Program-made: the position numbers and the translations under genes
Notes under the pieces: generated by a model
What the model saw: only the letters and a program-made list of their open reading frames with translations
What the model was told of the DNA's origin: nothing
The model's database searches: none
Source of the DNA: Hydra vulgaris
Taxonomy: Eukaryota > Cnidaria > Hydrozoa > Anthoathecata > Hydridae
DNA: 64,000 nt
Assembly (NCBI RefSeq): GCF_038396675.1
Contig: NC_088927.1
Span: forward strand, 40,962,001-41,026,000
Reading direction: 5' to 3'
Part shown: positions 1 to 10,521 of the stretch, piece by piece
Numbering within the stretch: the first letter of the stretch is position 1
Layout of the letters: every line of letters starts with the position of its first letter

Positions 1-451
1 GATTTTAGTCAATGTGATCACGTAATTCAGTTGATATAAAATACCAAATAAAAAAAGATAAACAATAACTAAAAGACTTCCCGTAATGTCCGTAAATAAT
101 TAAAATTTGGAAAGTATCTGACGTAGGTGGCTTCTCAATATTTTTGTTGACATGTATTAGCACATGTATTACTTGAAGTAGAGTTTGCAGTAAGACTTGA
201 TAAGTTATTTAACTTTTCAGCCGAAAAAGGCAAAACTTTCAAAAAAATGACATCAGTGGATGTTAAACCAAACAAGTTTGTTAATTTTTTAGATTGTGCT
301 CTATTTCTTGCTGACTTTTTTATATAATACTTGCTGTTGTTGGAACGCAATGCAAAAGTTATTTGCAAATTTCAAGAAATGAATTTTACAAGCAAGTTTC
401 CGAGAAAACCCCTAAAATAGCTATAAAATTCCAAGAAGTTTTTTATATAAG

Positions 452-561
<110 letters not shown>

Positions 562-586
562 TAGAAAATCACTTAACAAAACTTTT

Positions 587-675
587 TTTCCATTTTACAC
601 TGTGTTTCATCAACAAAGATTCATCAGAAATTTTCTGATGAATCTTTGTTAATGAAACACAGTGTAAAATGGAAA
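587..675. repeat. Near-perfect 44-bp inverted repeat, 1-nt loop
   Basis: The arms 587-630 and 632-675 are reverse complements with one mismatch and a single-base centre. The shape is a fold-back or snap-back duplication. No coding content is recognised in either arm. Confidence 0.9.
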
Positions 676-1413
676 ATGTCCAAGTTGGTGGTTAACTGAA
701 TATTGCAATGATTTTTAAATTTTAAATTTTATGAAAATTTAAATTTAATTATTTAATTTATTAAATTTTAAATTTTATGAAAATTTAAATTTTAAAAGTT
801 TGGTGAAATAAATGCCTGCACGGATTCAATTTAATAACTTTCTTTTCATAGCGTATTGACAAATAACACAACGATCTTTCAATTCCATTACTGTATTACT
901 GTATTGCTGGTGCATACAAATGCTAAATTTGATGTTAATAACTTATTAAAATGCATGTCCAAGAAGATCTTTTATAATGACCTTTAAGCTTACAGTTTTG
1001 TAACCAATTCAATACTCACTCATGCGCAAATTGGACACACTCAGCCCAACCTTCTCTGAGTCTACAGGTCTTACGCTTTTAGCCACATGATATGTAGTGC
1101 CCCAGTTCTTACCTCTTGCGGCAAAAAAAGAGATACAACATTTCCACAAAAATGCCTTACACATCATAGGAGTTAATGCAACCAACTTGAGCCGTTTCAA
1201 TATTTGTTTTCCATAAAGGAATTACTAGACAAGACCTGTATTATTATCTTTGTCCTTTATAAAATCCTTGCTGGCACATACCATCTGATAAACATTAAAT
1301 TACCTTGCACCAATAGCAAAAACCCCAGCGGGTTCCCATTCGCTCTAAATACTGCAATCACCACTACCTATCAGCAATCCTTTATTCATAAATATTTATG
1401 TATTCTTTGTGAT
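676..1413. other. No recognisable gene; AT-rich, with short mirrored A/T repeats
   Basis: Positions 716-800 hold two copies of an AT-only block (core attttatgaaaatttaaat) in tandem, itself nearly palindromic. The slightly richer stretch 1009-1413 has open frames of 60-75 codons on both strands. They show no family motif, and I do not consider them genes. Confidence 0.5.
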
Positions 1414-1436
1414 GGTAGAGGTCAGTGACCTCTACC
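1414..1436. repeat. 23-bp perfect palindrome
   Basis: Two 11-base arms (ggtagaggtca and its reverse complement) flank a single central base. Function is unknown; it may be the edge of a repeat element, since the GC content rises locally. Confidence 0.8.
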
Positions 1437-2290
1437 GCCCACAAAACATTGGCGGCTGCACTGCCTTTTTAACACAAATGATCAGTTCTTTTTCCTGTGT
1501 TCTTAGCTAACTTTTACTCATTATTTAACTATAGATAAAATTGTACGATTCACTATTTGTAATGCTATTCAATTTTAAATAAAGATTTGTAAAATAAAAA
1601 ATTATACATATATATATATATAGGTTTTATTATATCTAGTAATATTATATGTATGATGCTTTATTTTTTTTTCCATTTTATTTGAGAATATTTCTGATAA
1701 TTTGTTATATATGAACAATAACTGTTAGCATTGTTTGCATGCTGATGATTAAAATTGACTAGAAACAACCAGAATGTGTCTGCAGTTTTAATAAATAATA
1801 TGAAAGGTTTGTAATTAATAAATAATTCTGAAAGGTTTGTAAATATAATTATAATAGTAATAATATACAGTCTTGTTTATTGGAATGACTGGGTGACTCA
1901 TGCAGGGAATTTTTTGAGATAACCAAATTAATGGTTAATGATGATATTTCCTCCGAATATTATGATTAAAATATTGTGAGCAAATAGATTTTTTATCTGA
2001 AGATTGTTAGGCAAAAATCATTAAAGTCTTACAATACATTAAAGTATAATATAAAATAAAATATTTTTTATACAAAACACATCCAAAGAAGTAGTTTTAA
2101 CAACGATATAAAAGCTTTTTATTCGGAGACAACCGTGAAGACAGACAATACATGATTACAGAATTGTTTCGAAAGTTGCTCAATAAAAATGTAATTGTAA
2201 TGTGCCTTTTATTCGAAATAATTAAGCAAATAAAATTGTATAGTTTCTCTTTTATATTTATAACAATTTTTAAGTAGTTTTGCAAGATTT
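1437..2290. other. Gene-free AT-rich stretch
   Basis: I see no coding motif, RNA gene or clear repeat boundary, apart from a short (TA)n run near 1607-1621. Confidence 0.5.
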
Positions 2291-2296
2291 GCAATA

Positions 2297-2555
2297 GTTC
2301 CCAGACAGGCGAACCCATCTGGGGCCCAGATGAAAACTGCGGCCAAATACCGCCAGGAACCTGGAGGGCTTCTTATATGGGGCCCATACGGGTTAATAGT
2401 GTGGGATTTGTTTGGGATCTGTACGGGTAACCCAGCGGGCAAACACATATGGGCGCCGGATGGATACCGCCGCTAAAAACCAACGGGATCCTGAAGGATT
2501 ACCCAGATGGGGCCCAGTTGATGACCCGTACGGGTCCTACACGTTACCCTTATCA
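2297..2555. repeat. GC-rich imperfect tandem repeat (two copies, about 125 bp apart)
   Basis: Two alignable units lie at about 2319-2394 and 2445-2549. Each runs from a cat(c/a)tggg(g/c)gcc block through a ctgcggccaaataccgcc-like block to a tggggccca...cgggt end. The palindromic words ggggcccat and acccgtacgggt recur. Base composition is far richer in G+C than the flanks. Long open frames on both strands follow from the repeat and are not treated as genes. Confidence 0.75.
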
Positions 2556-2599
2556 CAATGCTGGCTAGGCTGTTACTGGCAGACTACTGAAAATTTAAC

Positions 2600-3830
2600 T
2601 CAAGTAATTAAGTAATTTACATGTTATATAATTTATGTAAAAAAAACAACGAATTACTTTTAAATGTAAATAAATTATACATTTTTATATGAGTTATGTA
2701 AAACTCAAAACGCTTAAAAGTAATTCGCGTTTTTTCATCAAATTAAGTAAAAGTGCCATCCCTTTTTATCGCTGTTTTAAATTTTATAGCAATAATATGG
2801 TTTATGCTTATAACTAATGATCAATTTTTATTGATACCGCGGCATTCTATTGTTTTTGCATTTTGCGGTAAAATCTTTATTGTCAATTTTTGAAAATTGT
2901 CTTTATAATAATATACAATAATAGAAAAACTAGCATCACTACAACAAATTAAACGTGGAATTAAAATGCAAGCGTTTAATTTTAAAATATAACGCTCGTT
3001 ACCTCGGTGACTTTATACAACAACAACTTTTAAGTGTTTAAAACGTAAATTACTACTTTTCATATTGAAAGAGGAAAAATTGAGGCACTATAAACAATCT
3101 AAAAAAACAACTACTGTGTTTCTATGGATAAATTTTGTTTCATCGTTATTGATGCTAAAGGCACATAACTCCTTCGTTTAATAAACGATAGACCCAGGCA
3201 TCACAAGAAAAAGATTTTTTTTTTTTAATCTATTATCAGTAATTGTTTAGATTCAGAATATTCTGTATCTTAACTTAACTTGAAAGACTCATTAACCAGT
3301 TTCATATTATCTATATCTTTTGAAAAATGCGGACCGTGCACAAAGACGTGTCAAAATTTAGAAAAACTACGCAACTCAAGGAAAGGGGTTTAAATCACAT
3401 CTTTATTGCATATCTTTAGGAATACGTTCAATAGAAGAAGACACTGGTACCAAACTTGTGGAAGCATTGGGGATAATAGAAAAATGATCTAAAACTCGAT
3501 TTTTACGGAAAAGGCAAACCAGAACTTTGATCATAGATTCCATGTACAAAATTAAATTCAAAAGTTTACTTTTATAAAGTAACAGGGGTTGTGACGGTTT
3601 CTCTTTCTAAAGTCATCTCAAGCAAAAACTTTCTGAGGAATCTTAATTTATTTCTGATGCAAATTTATTTATTAGTTTCTTGGTGTCTACAGATTAATTG
3701 ATGACATAACTGGTGCATTTGTTTGGAAAAACCTGGCTCTGTTAACTGTTTAGTTTCATTGGCCTATATTCATAGAACTTTTCAAAGAGACTCTTGAGAA
3801 AGCTAAAACCGCTGTAGATGAAATATAGAA
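2600..3830. other. Gene-free stretch with possible coding scraps
   Basis: The sequence is mostly A+T. The part from about 3340 to 3830 has slightly more balanced composition and short frames that look decayed, but no motif lets me name a family. Confidence 0.4.
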
Positions 3831-3837
3831 CCAAATA

Positions 3838-4090
3838 ACTCTTTACGGCCATTTATAAGTAATAAAGATGGTAAAGGACTACAACTGAAACATGAACTTT
3901 TTCCAACAACGACTGATAGAAAAGTGGCTTGGACATTAACGGATATTCCCTGTACATGTTCCATTCTACATGTATAATATGTGGAGCTACTCTACGACAA
4001 ATGAAAGATTTGACTAAAGTGGCAGCTAGGTCTGAAAATGATAATTTGTAATACGGATTGCAATACGGACTGTTTATACTACATTCCTGC
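3838..4090 (+). pseudogene. Degraded coding fragment, family unknown
   Basis: A plus-strand frame reads through about 40 codons (3838-3960, including KGLQLKHELFPTT), then needs one frameshift to continue as ICGATLRQMKDLTKVAARSE until a stop near 4050. The amino-acid composition and the clean continuation after one shift suggest decayed protein-coding DNA, probably a transposon gene. I do not recognise the family. The open frame on the opposite strand is its shadow. Confidence 0.3.
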
Positions 4091-4130
4091 ATTTGTTGTA
4101 CGGAAATTATTCTATATATTTTCTACAACC

Positions 4131-4202
4131 TGTCTTTCCCAACAATGTCAGTATCGTCTTTCCTAGCACGGTCAGTGTTGTCTTTCTCAACACAGTCAGT
4201 CA
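4131..4202. repeat. 24-bp tandem repeat, 3 copies
   Basis: Three consecutive 24-base units, each of the form tgtctttcc-caaca--gtcagt, with a few substitutions between copies. Confidence 0.85.
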
Positions 4203-5320
4203 CAAATGATGAAAAAGAAATAGGATAGGCAAGAAAATAAGATTTTGGTAAAGAAACACTCTCTCGAGAAGCTAGGTTTGTCCTTTATAAACCAAAGCAT
4301 GTAAGTGGTAACACCAATAATAGTAACACTGTTAAAAGATTTTTTCAAAATGCTAACTCTTTATCTGATTTTTAAATTTACGCTGTTTTATAAACAAGTC
4401 GTCACTCCTTAATTGGTTATCAATTCTAGAAAAAACTGTTTATTTTATTTAAAATTTTATTATTTAAAATTTTATTTAAAAATCTTTCATCTTAGTGTTC
4501 CTCCTTAATAGTATATAAAGTACAAATAATAAGGAACGACAATCTGTTTATAAAACATTAATAACTTAAACACATGGGGAGTTTTTTCCTAGAGCATAAA
4601 ATAAGTTAGATTAGCAATTTTTCTACTTATGATACCTATTTAGTTCGTTTAGGATCTCACCAAAGTTCTTCATCAAATTTTTTACACTCAAAATCCAATA
4701 AAGCATTTATCAAGCATAAAGATATTGTTGAATACCTAACTCTAATGTGGGATTTTTTATAACCCTTGATAAACCCTTGAATTATTTACAAAATATATCT
4801 CATGCGGAATTTATAATTTAAAACTATTGTTTTGTGGAGGTGAGTCCTTATAATTGTTGTATTACAACAAAAACTTTAAGCCCTGATCTATATATAAAAA
4901 ACAGGTTAACAATAAAAATTGTTTCCGGTTGTAAAAGTTTGCTTCAACACACCAATGTGAAACCTTATGCGTTAAATTTAAAGTTAAATTTTAATCAATA
5001 AAATAAACTCATCTGAAACAAAATAATAAACACCAACATAAAGTCAAAGCTCCGTTAAGCTTAACCGAGAGATGTGAATACGGCTGCTGAACTATTGTAT
5101 GTATAAACGTATAAGAAACAAAATAATGCGGATTAAATAAATCAAAGAGTCTTTTATCTAAAACAAAAAAAAAGAAAAAAACTTAGGTCCACACTAAAAA
5201 TACTTCATCATGTAAATTTTTGCTTGCGCAAAATAGCCATTTTTTGAGCTATTCTACTTTAGTTTGCGCCATTCAAATAATTAATGACTATTAATTGAAA
5301 GCCAACGTGGTTTCCTCTTA
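4203..5320. other. Gene-free stretch 3' of GPCR-1
   Basis: AT-rich, with no coding family recognised. Around 5060-5090 there is one copy of a short dispersed motif (gagatgtgaatacggc) that recurs near 7565 and 17710. Confidence 0.5.
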
Positions 5321-5323
5321 TTT

Positions 5324-5329
5324 TTTATT
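5324..5329 (-). terminator. Candidate polyadenylation signal (AATAAA) for GPCR-1
   Basis: AATAAA read on the minus strand about 75 bases past the GPCR-1 stop codon. Position and hexamer fit a 3' UTR signal, but in DNA this rich in A+T the hexamer is common. Confidence 0.4.
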
Positions 5330-5404
5330 AGATGGACAATTAAAAAAAGCAAAAACAATAACAGTTTAATGCTGTTCAAAATATTTTCCAGAAACAGTTT
5401 TCTA

Positions 5405-6631
5405 TTAAGAAGACTCGCTTACATCAAAGTCTTTAATTTTTTGTTCAGTCGGTCGTACATAATCGGAATTACTTCTAGCTTGCTGTTCAGCTTCTCGAAG
5501 TCGTTTCTTTCTAAATAAAATTCTTTTAAACTGCAACCGAAAAGTCCGACTTACAAAAGCGTAGAGGAACGGATTTATTGTTGAATTAGGATAAGTCATA
5601 AAATTAAAAATTGTAAACAGCGATTCATCATAACACTTTTTACAAACCCCATTTAAAAACCATTGAGCATTAAGAGGTAACATAGTAACAACAAATGCTA
5701 AAATAATGCTTGCAATCATCCGTAATGACTTCTTGTGTCTAAGTAAACGCTTTTGTTTTATTATTAAATCAAGCTGTTTCTTTTGATCTTCGTGGGTTAG
5801 TTTTATAGAGTTTGTTGAAGGTACTATATAGCAGCTAATTCCAATGGGGTTAGGTGAACTTATGGAGCAGCAAGCAACGTTACTTCCTTCCATAATTCTT
5901 GAAGTTTCTTGGGATGGAAAAGTACAACGATTTTGAGTTGATTCCTTGAGCTGCGACCTAATAATATGATACATCTTGAAATAAATTACCAAAACAATAC
6001 CCAGGGGCATGAAATAGCCCAGAACAGAGGTAATGATAAGAAAGATAGTTTTAAATGTAGACGTGTTTTGACCTGAAAAGTTCTTGTAGCAGTTTTTGTG
6101 CTCAAAATTATCTCTATAAACATAGAAATAGCTGTTTATATAAGGAATCCATATTAAAAAACTAAAAAACCATACAGCAAATATTCTAAAAATAGTTTTT
6201 GAAGTCTTTTGCTGTAACCGGTGTTTCATTGGAAATTTAATTGATAGGTAACGATCAAAATTAATTAACAGTATATGGTTAATAGAAGTCTGAACGGATA
6301 CGTAGTCTAATGTCAGCGATATATTACACATAACATGGCCTAAAGGCCAATTCCCTAATGCTGATTCTAATACGTTAATATTCATAGGATACAATCCAAT
6401 AAACATATCTGTAACCGCAAGCGAAACTATTGGAATATTTGCAAGCTTTCGAACTTTTCTGTTATTGTAATATGCTAAAATAATAAGAAGATTACCAAAA
6501 ATGGTGATCAGACTTAAGAGTCCTACCCCTGATAAAATAAGAACACCTTTTACGTACGAACTGTTATGTTGAAATAAACCAGAATTTTTATCACAGCAGC
6601 CATACGGTATTGAGATATTGTAAAAACTCAT
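5405..6631 (-). CDS. Class A G-protein-coupled receptor, muscarinic/amine-like (GPCR-1)
   Basis: An intact single-exon receptor of 408 residues with seven hydrophobic segments. Landmarks: GN at 46-47 (N1.50), LAVTD with D75 (D2.50), C102 (C3.25) paired with C181 in loop 2, D109-Y110 (3.32-3.33), DRY at 126-128, P209 (5.50), a long third inner loop (about 228-298) rich in Ser, Gln and Lys, P319 (6.50), N321 (6.52) and NPFLY at 353-357. D3.32, Y3.33 and N6.52 are the residues that hold acetylcholine in muscarinic receptors, so a small amine or choline ester is a plausible ligand. The toggle Trp6.48 is Met317 and Tyr6.51 is Leu, so classical muscarinic pharmacology is not assured. N-terminal NxS/T sites (N5, N23) suggest glycosylation. 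It is a close paralogue of the receptor at 61080-62234. It should act at the plasma membrane; coupling cannot be read from the sequence. Confidence 0.93.
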   Translation of the reverse strand: MSFYNISIPYGCCDKNSGLFQHNSSYVKGVLILSGVGLLSLITIFGNLLIILAYYNNRKVRKLANIPIVSLAVTDMFIGLYPMNINVLESALGNWPLGHVMCNISLTLDYVSVQTSINHILLINFDRYLSIKFPMKHRLQQKTSKTIFRIFAVWFFSFLIWIPYINSYFYVYRDNFEHKNCYKNFSGQNTSTFKTIFLIITSVLGYFMPLGIVLVIYFKMYHIIRSQLKESTQNRCTFPSQETSRIMEGSNVACCSISSPNPIGISCYIVPSTNSIKLTHEDQKKQLDLIIKQKRLLRHKKSLRMIASIILAFVVTMLPLNAQWFLNGVCKKCYDESLFTIFNFMTYPNSTINPFLYAFVSRTFRLQFKRILFRKKRLREAEQQARSNSDYVRPTEQKIKDFDVSESS

Positions 6632-6689
6632 GTCAAATGATGATTTGAATATTACCGTAATATAAAATTGCTTGTGCGTAATTATAAAT

Positions 6690-6702
6690 CTAAAACAGTT
6701 TT
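6690..6702 (-). promoter_or_regulatory. Possible splice acceptor upstream of GPCR-1
   Basis: On the minus strand, ctgttttag lies some 60 bases before the ATG and could end a 5' UTR intron or accept a spliced leader. The pyrimidine tract is weak and a TA tract lies directly upstream, so this is only suggestive. Confidence 0.25.
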
Positions 6703-6709
6703 TCAGTAT

Positions 6710-6856
<147 letters not shown>

Positions 6857-6889
6857 TTAAATAACATTATTTATTATTTAATGATATAA

Positions 6890-7880
6890 TAAAACATGAA
6901 AAACACAGCAAATTAAAAATCTACGCTTTTCTAAACTCAAAAGAAAAACATTACTTCAATACTTTATTTTTATTTAAAGCTATTATTTCGGTCTTTTCTT
7001 CATTTCTATTCGTAAAAAGTTGCGAAAAGCAATGTTTTCAAATACCATTCTTTAAATGTATGGTTTTATTATTACATATTATAGATATATTTATAATATC
7101 TGTTAACAATCTATAGAAAAAATATAATCAAATTTCACATTTTTGACTTTAAGCTTTGTAGCGATAATGGAAAGGGTAGATATTTATACTTGTTTGTATT
7201 TAATTTTAAGAACTCGAATTTACCGTGCCTTTAAAACTCTATTTACATTTGATTTAATTTTTATAAATGAAATCATTTTGTTGGCTTTATAACATATTTA
7301 TTATATTGTTGCGAGTTATAAAAAAACTGGGTAAAATAAACACAATCTGCATATTGCGACTTATAGTATGTTGATATTTTTGCAAACCTTTGTTGATATA
7401 TTTTATAACGACCTGCTTCAATAAAAAAATAAGTTGATGCAATGAGATTTGTATGTTATGTAGGAACACACATTTTTTCCTGTTTAACACAGTGTCAGAA
7501 AACTTATTAAGGAAAATTAATTTAGTTAAAAAAGTAATTTTTGACTTAACTGATAAGTTTAACAGAGAGATGAGAATACGGCTCCTGGTGTACGTACGCA
7601 CCGCTGCATCTCTATATTTTTGCATACGTATTAGTTTAATAGTTTCGATAACATTTAATAAATACTAAAGTTTTAATATATAAAATTATTAATGCAAAAA
7701 ATGCTAATTAATAATTATAAATTATTAAATACATTTGCGGTTTTTAAGTTTTTTTTGAAATCTTTTCTACAAAACTTTTATTTTAATCAGTTTTTAAGTG
7801 TTTCGATATTAATTTGAACGTCCAGGTTTTTCTTACTTCGTTTTAACCAAAAACAAAGTAAAAATAACTTTGACGTAATA
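6890..7880. other. Gene-free AT-rich stretch
   Basis: Open frames of 70-110 codons at 7287-7668 overlap on both strands and have no family motif; I do not support them. Near 7558-7590 lies a second copy of the short dispersed motif (gagatgagaatacggc). Confidence 0.5.
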
Positions 7881-7882
7881 AT

Positions 7883-8788
7883 TAGGGGAAAGGCGCCTAT
7901 GATGGCATACTTAACTTTGAAGCTTCATTATTCAGTATCCTGAAGACCAATAATAAAAGTTTTGATATGGATACATTCCTTGTTACATCTAGAACAATAA
8001 TTACCCTGGAAGTTTTCATCAGTTTTTATTTTTTTTATAAGTTATTCTTATTGTAAAAAAAAGCACAAGTATGCCATCATAGGCAACCACTGCTCCTATG
8101 ATGGCATAGGGGAGGATGGGGCTAGTTAGGATCGAGGGTAACTTAATGATTTCATTTAACCTTAAAGTCTTTCCTCAGAAAAGCCAGAAATTACTCGAAA
8201 CCATCCTAATTTACTATTTCATGCTACACACCAGCATTGTAAAATTTTGCGCATGCGCATAGGATATATCGCGTTTTACGTATTTTTTGAACCAAAAAAA
8301 AATTTTGGAGCATCGCTTTCTTTTAACTTTACTTAATAATAAGTTTTTCTTATAAAAAATAGGTTTTCCCAACTCGTCAATATTTCAACACCCCCAACTC
8401 GTCAGTATGCCATCATGGGTAAAAGTCATCATTTTCATTAAAACAAGCTGTGTCTGCTCGGTTCAAAAGATAAAATTAAAGTAACTATTCCATTAAATGC
8501 ACAAAACTTGAATATAAAATGCATGAAAATTTCATTTCTGCACAGTTAATAGTAAAATCACAATCTTAAATATATGAAGGAAATAAAACTACAACAGCAC
8601 ATCCCAAAATCGATTTTTGTTGATTATAAAAACAATTCTTGTGCACAAGGGACGTTTTTTCACTAAAACTAATGTAAAGCCAGTATAGTCATGTAGGTCT
8701 AATCATTTTTTTACCAAAACCAATTTTAATGGAAATATGACCGGTATGCCATCATAGGCGCTATGCCATCATAGGCGCCTTTCCCCTA
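7883..8788. mobile_element. Non-autonomous TIR element, probably Tc1/mariner type
   Basis: The first 27 bases (7883-7909) and last 27 bases (8762-8788) are perfect inverted repeats: TA, then ggggaaaggcgcctatgatg and a short tail. The outer TA on each side fits a TA target duplication as made by Tc1/mariner elements. Shorter copies of tatgccatcat or its complement recur inside at about 8072, 8097, 8405 and 8745, giving subterminal repeats. The 900-bp interior has no transposase remnant, so it would be a passenger mobilised by enzymes made elsewhere. An internal block near 8103 (ggggaggatggggctagtta) looks like the end of a nested element. Confidence 0.75.
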
Positions 8789-8889
8789 CTTCGGTTTTGG
8801 TTGAGTATTTTTTTTTTCTTTTACAAGCTTTATACAACTATACAAAAAAGATTTGAAATGATAATAGTATTTTGGTTGACTGTATAACT

Positions 8890-9690
8890 AAATAAGTAGA
8901 TGAAATTTAATATAGAAAAATGTTCATCTCTACACCTAGACAACTAAAACAAACTTTATGTCTATAATTTGTACAATCAATTGAAACAAATAAAGCCTAA
9001 TATCAAATCTACTAACTCAGAAAATGATCTAGGAATACATATTTGTAATAATTTACTATTCTCCGAATTACCTCAATGCAAGTTAATAAAGCATTACGAA
9101 TAATAAGTCTAATAAAAAGATCCTTCTTTTACCTAAACTCATTTTCTTTATTCTATTAGACTAGACTGTTCTCAGCACTAGTTTGACCAAAGTACTGAGG
9201 ATCTATATATAACCCTTATCGACTGCGGATCTGTATATAACTCTCGTCGACGGCGGATTTGTATATACTCCTCATCGACTTATAAACAAACAATATTCTG
9301 ATAATATACTCAGAAGAGAATCTTAATTAACGTTAGTTAGTTAACTAAATTAACGTTAGTTCATGGATTACATAACTTTTTATATCACTAAAGGTTTTTA
9401 AAACTAGTATTACAACCATGAAATACTGACTAATCAAAAGAGATTTAATAAACGTCTGTAAATGGCTAAACAACTGCTATAAATGCCTAATATTCCTTCC
9501 GAAAACCGTTATCAATTCTATTACAAAAGGAAATACATTACCATTTAGCATATCGTCAAAACTTTTTCACATTGCGAGTAATAAACAAATGGAACTCTTT
9601 CCCAGCTGACGTCGTAAATAAATCCCTGAATTATTTTAAAAACAAACTAGACAGTTTCTTAAAGAAGGAAGTAATAATTATTTCGTGTAT
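8890..9690 (+). pseudogene. LINE reverse transcriptase 3' fragment (CR1/Jockey-like), badly decayed
   Basis: Plus-strand scraps match the thumb and C-terminal part of CR1/Jockey-type reverse transcriptases: FNIEKCSSLHLDN near 8902, a NDLGIHICNN block near 9020, SFFYL...LFSALV near 9122-9190, and finally HFFTLRVINKWNSLPADVVN in shifted frames at about 9560-9630, with a basic or phenylalanine-rich end. Stops and shifts are numerous and a 28-bp tandem repeat has expanded inside it. Only the 3' end is present, as expected of a 5'-truncated LINE insertion. Confidence 0.6.
9199..9282. repeat. 28-bp tandem repeat, 3 copies
   Basis: Three adjacent 28-base units starting ggat(c/t)t(a/g)tatata and ending tcgac plus three to four bases. 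They lie inside the LINE fragment and have presumably expanded in place. Confidence 0.85.
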
Positions 9691-10412
9691 TTAATTGTAT
9701 ATTAATCATAAATTTTATCATTGATGATTAAATATACGAAAACATACCAAATGATTATGTATTTGTATGACAGGTTGAAAGAAAATTTATGCTTATACAT
9801 GTTAAGATTTCGTTAAAAATTTATTATGAAAGCAAAAACTTTTAGACAATCATGAGATCTTGTTACCGAAAGTCGCAATAGTTAAGTTTTTTGCATAATG
9901 TATACATGAATCAAATTTTTAAAGTACCAAACTAAATGATTGAGGTTTTTAAAATGCTGAACCCTGTGAATAATCTGCATAGGGTATTAAATAATTCTTG
10001 TCGCCTAATGAAAATCTTTGGTATTAAATCTCTTTTTATTTAAAAGCCAAAGAATCAATGGATTTTATTATCTATTAATATTGAAATCTGTTCCTGATTG
10101 GGGTGTGTGATAAAGAAGTGAACATAATTATTAATCAATCAACTATTAGATTTATACCCGTTTGACAATTATGTACACTTTTAAAAAGCTTATCACCTAC
10201 CTACCAACCCTCCAACATTTTACCTTGTTTTGGATTTCAGCTGCTATGATTTAAAGTTTTGTACTATGATCAGTTAAAAGAAATTGCTTTTATATGCTAA
10301 AGTGCTTAACTATTTTTAATTGACACCACAGACTCAAGTAGTTTCTCTGACATTACTGCAGTATGCCTCATTTTTTTAACTTTATTGATGACGACAGATA
10401 CAGCAGAACAAA
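9691..10412. other. Gene-free AT-rich stretch
   Basis: No coding motif or RNA gene seen. It could include LINE 3' UTR in its first part. Confidence 0.45.
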
Positions 10413-10521
10413 CCCAGTGGGCACAGGACGTAAAAAAGACGTCTTTTAAACGTCTTTTGAACGTTTTGGACGTTTTTTAAACGTTCAAAAGACGTCTTAT
10501 TTAGGTCCTGTGCCCACTGGG
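10413..10521. mobile_element. Small palindromic MITE, 109 bp
   Basis: Terminal inverted repeats of about 35 bases: the left end begins cccagtgggcacaggacg and the right end is its complement. The interior repeats the word aaacgtctttt/gaacgtt in both orientations. It is too short to code. No target duplication is clear, so the superfamily is not assigned. Confidence 0.75.

Noticed and set aside
2209-2615. Open frames on both strands through the GC-rich tandem repeat
   Set aside because: The frames overlap on opposite strands and follow from the absence of stops in the GC-rich repeat; there is no known domain.
3853-4092. 79-codon minus-strand frame
   Set aside because: It is the shadow of a better plus-strand coding scrap.
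7287-7668. Overlapping 112- and 71-codon frames
   Set aside because: They lie opposite each other, have AT-driven composition and no motif; only one could be real and neither has support.
9199-9282. Three regularly spaced regulatory sites
   Set aside because: The 28-bp units sit inside a dead LINE and are best explained as local tandem expansion.
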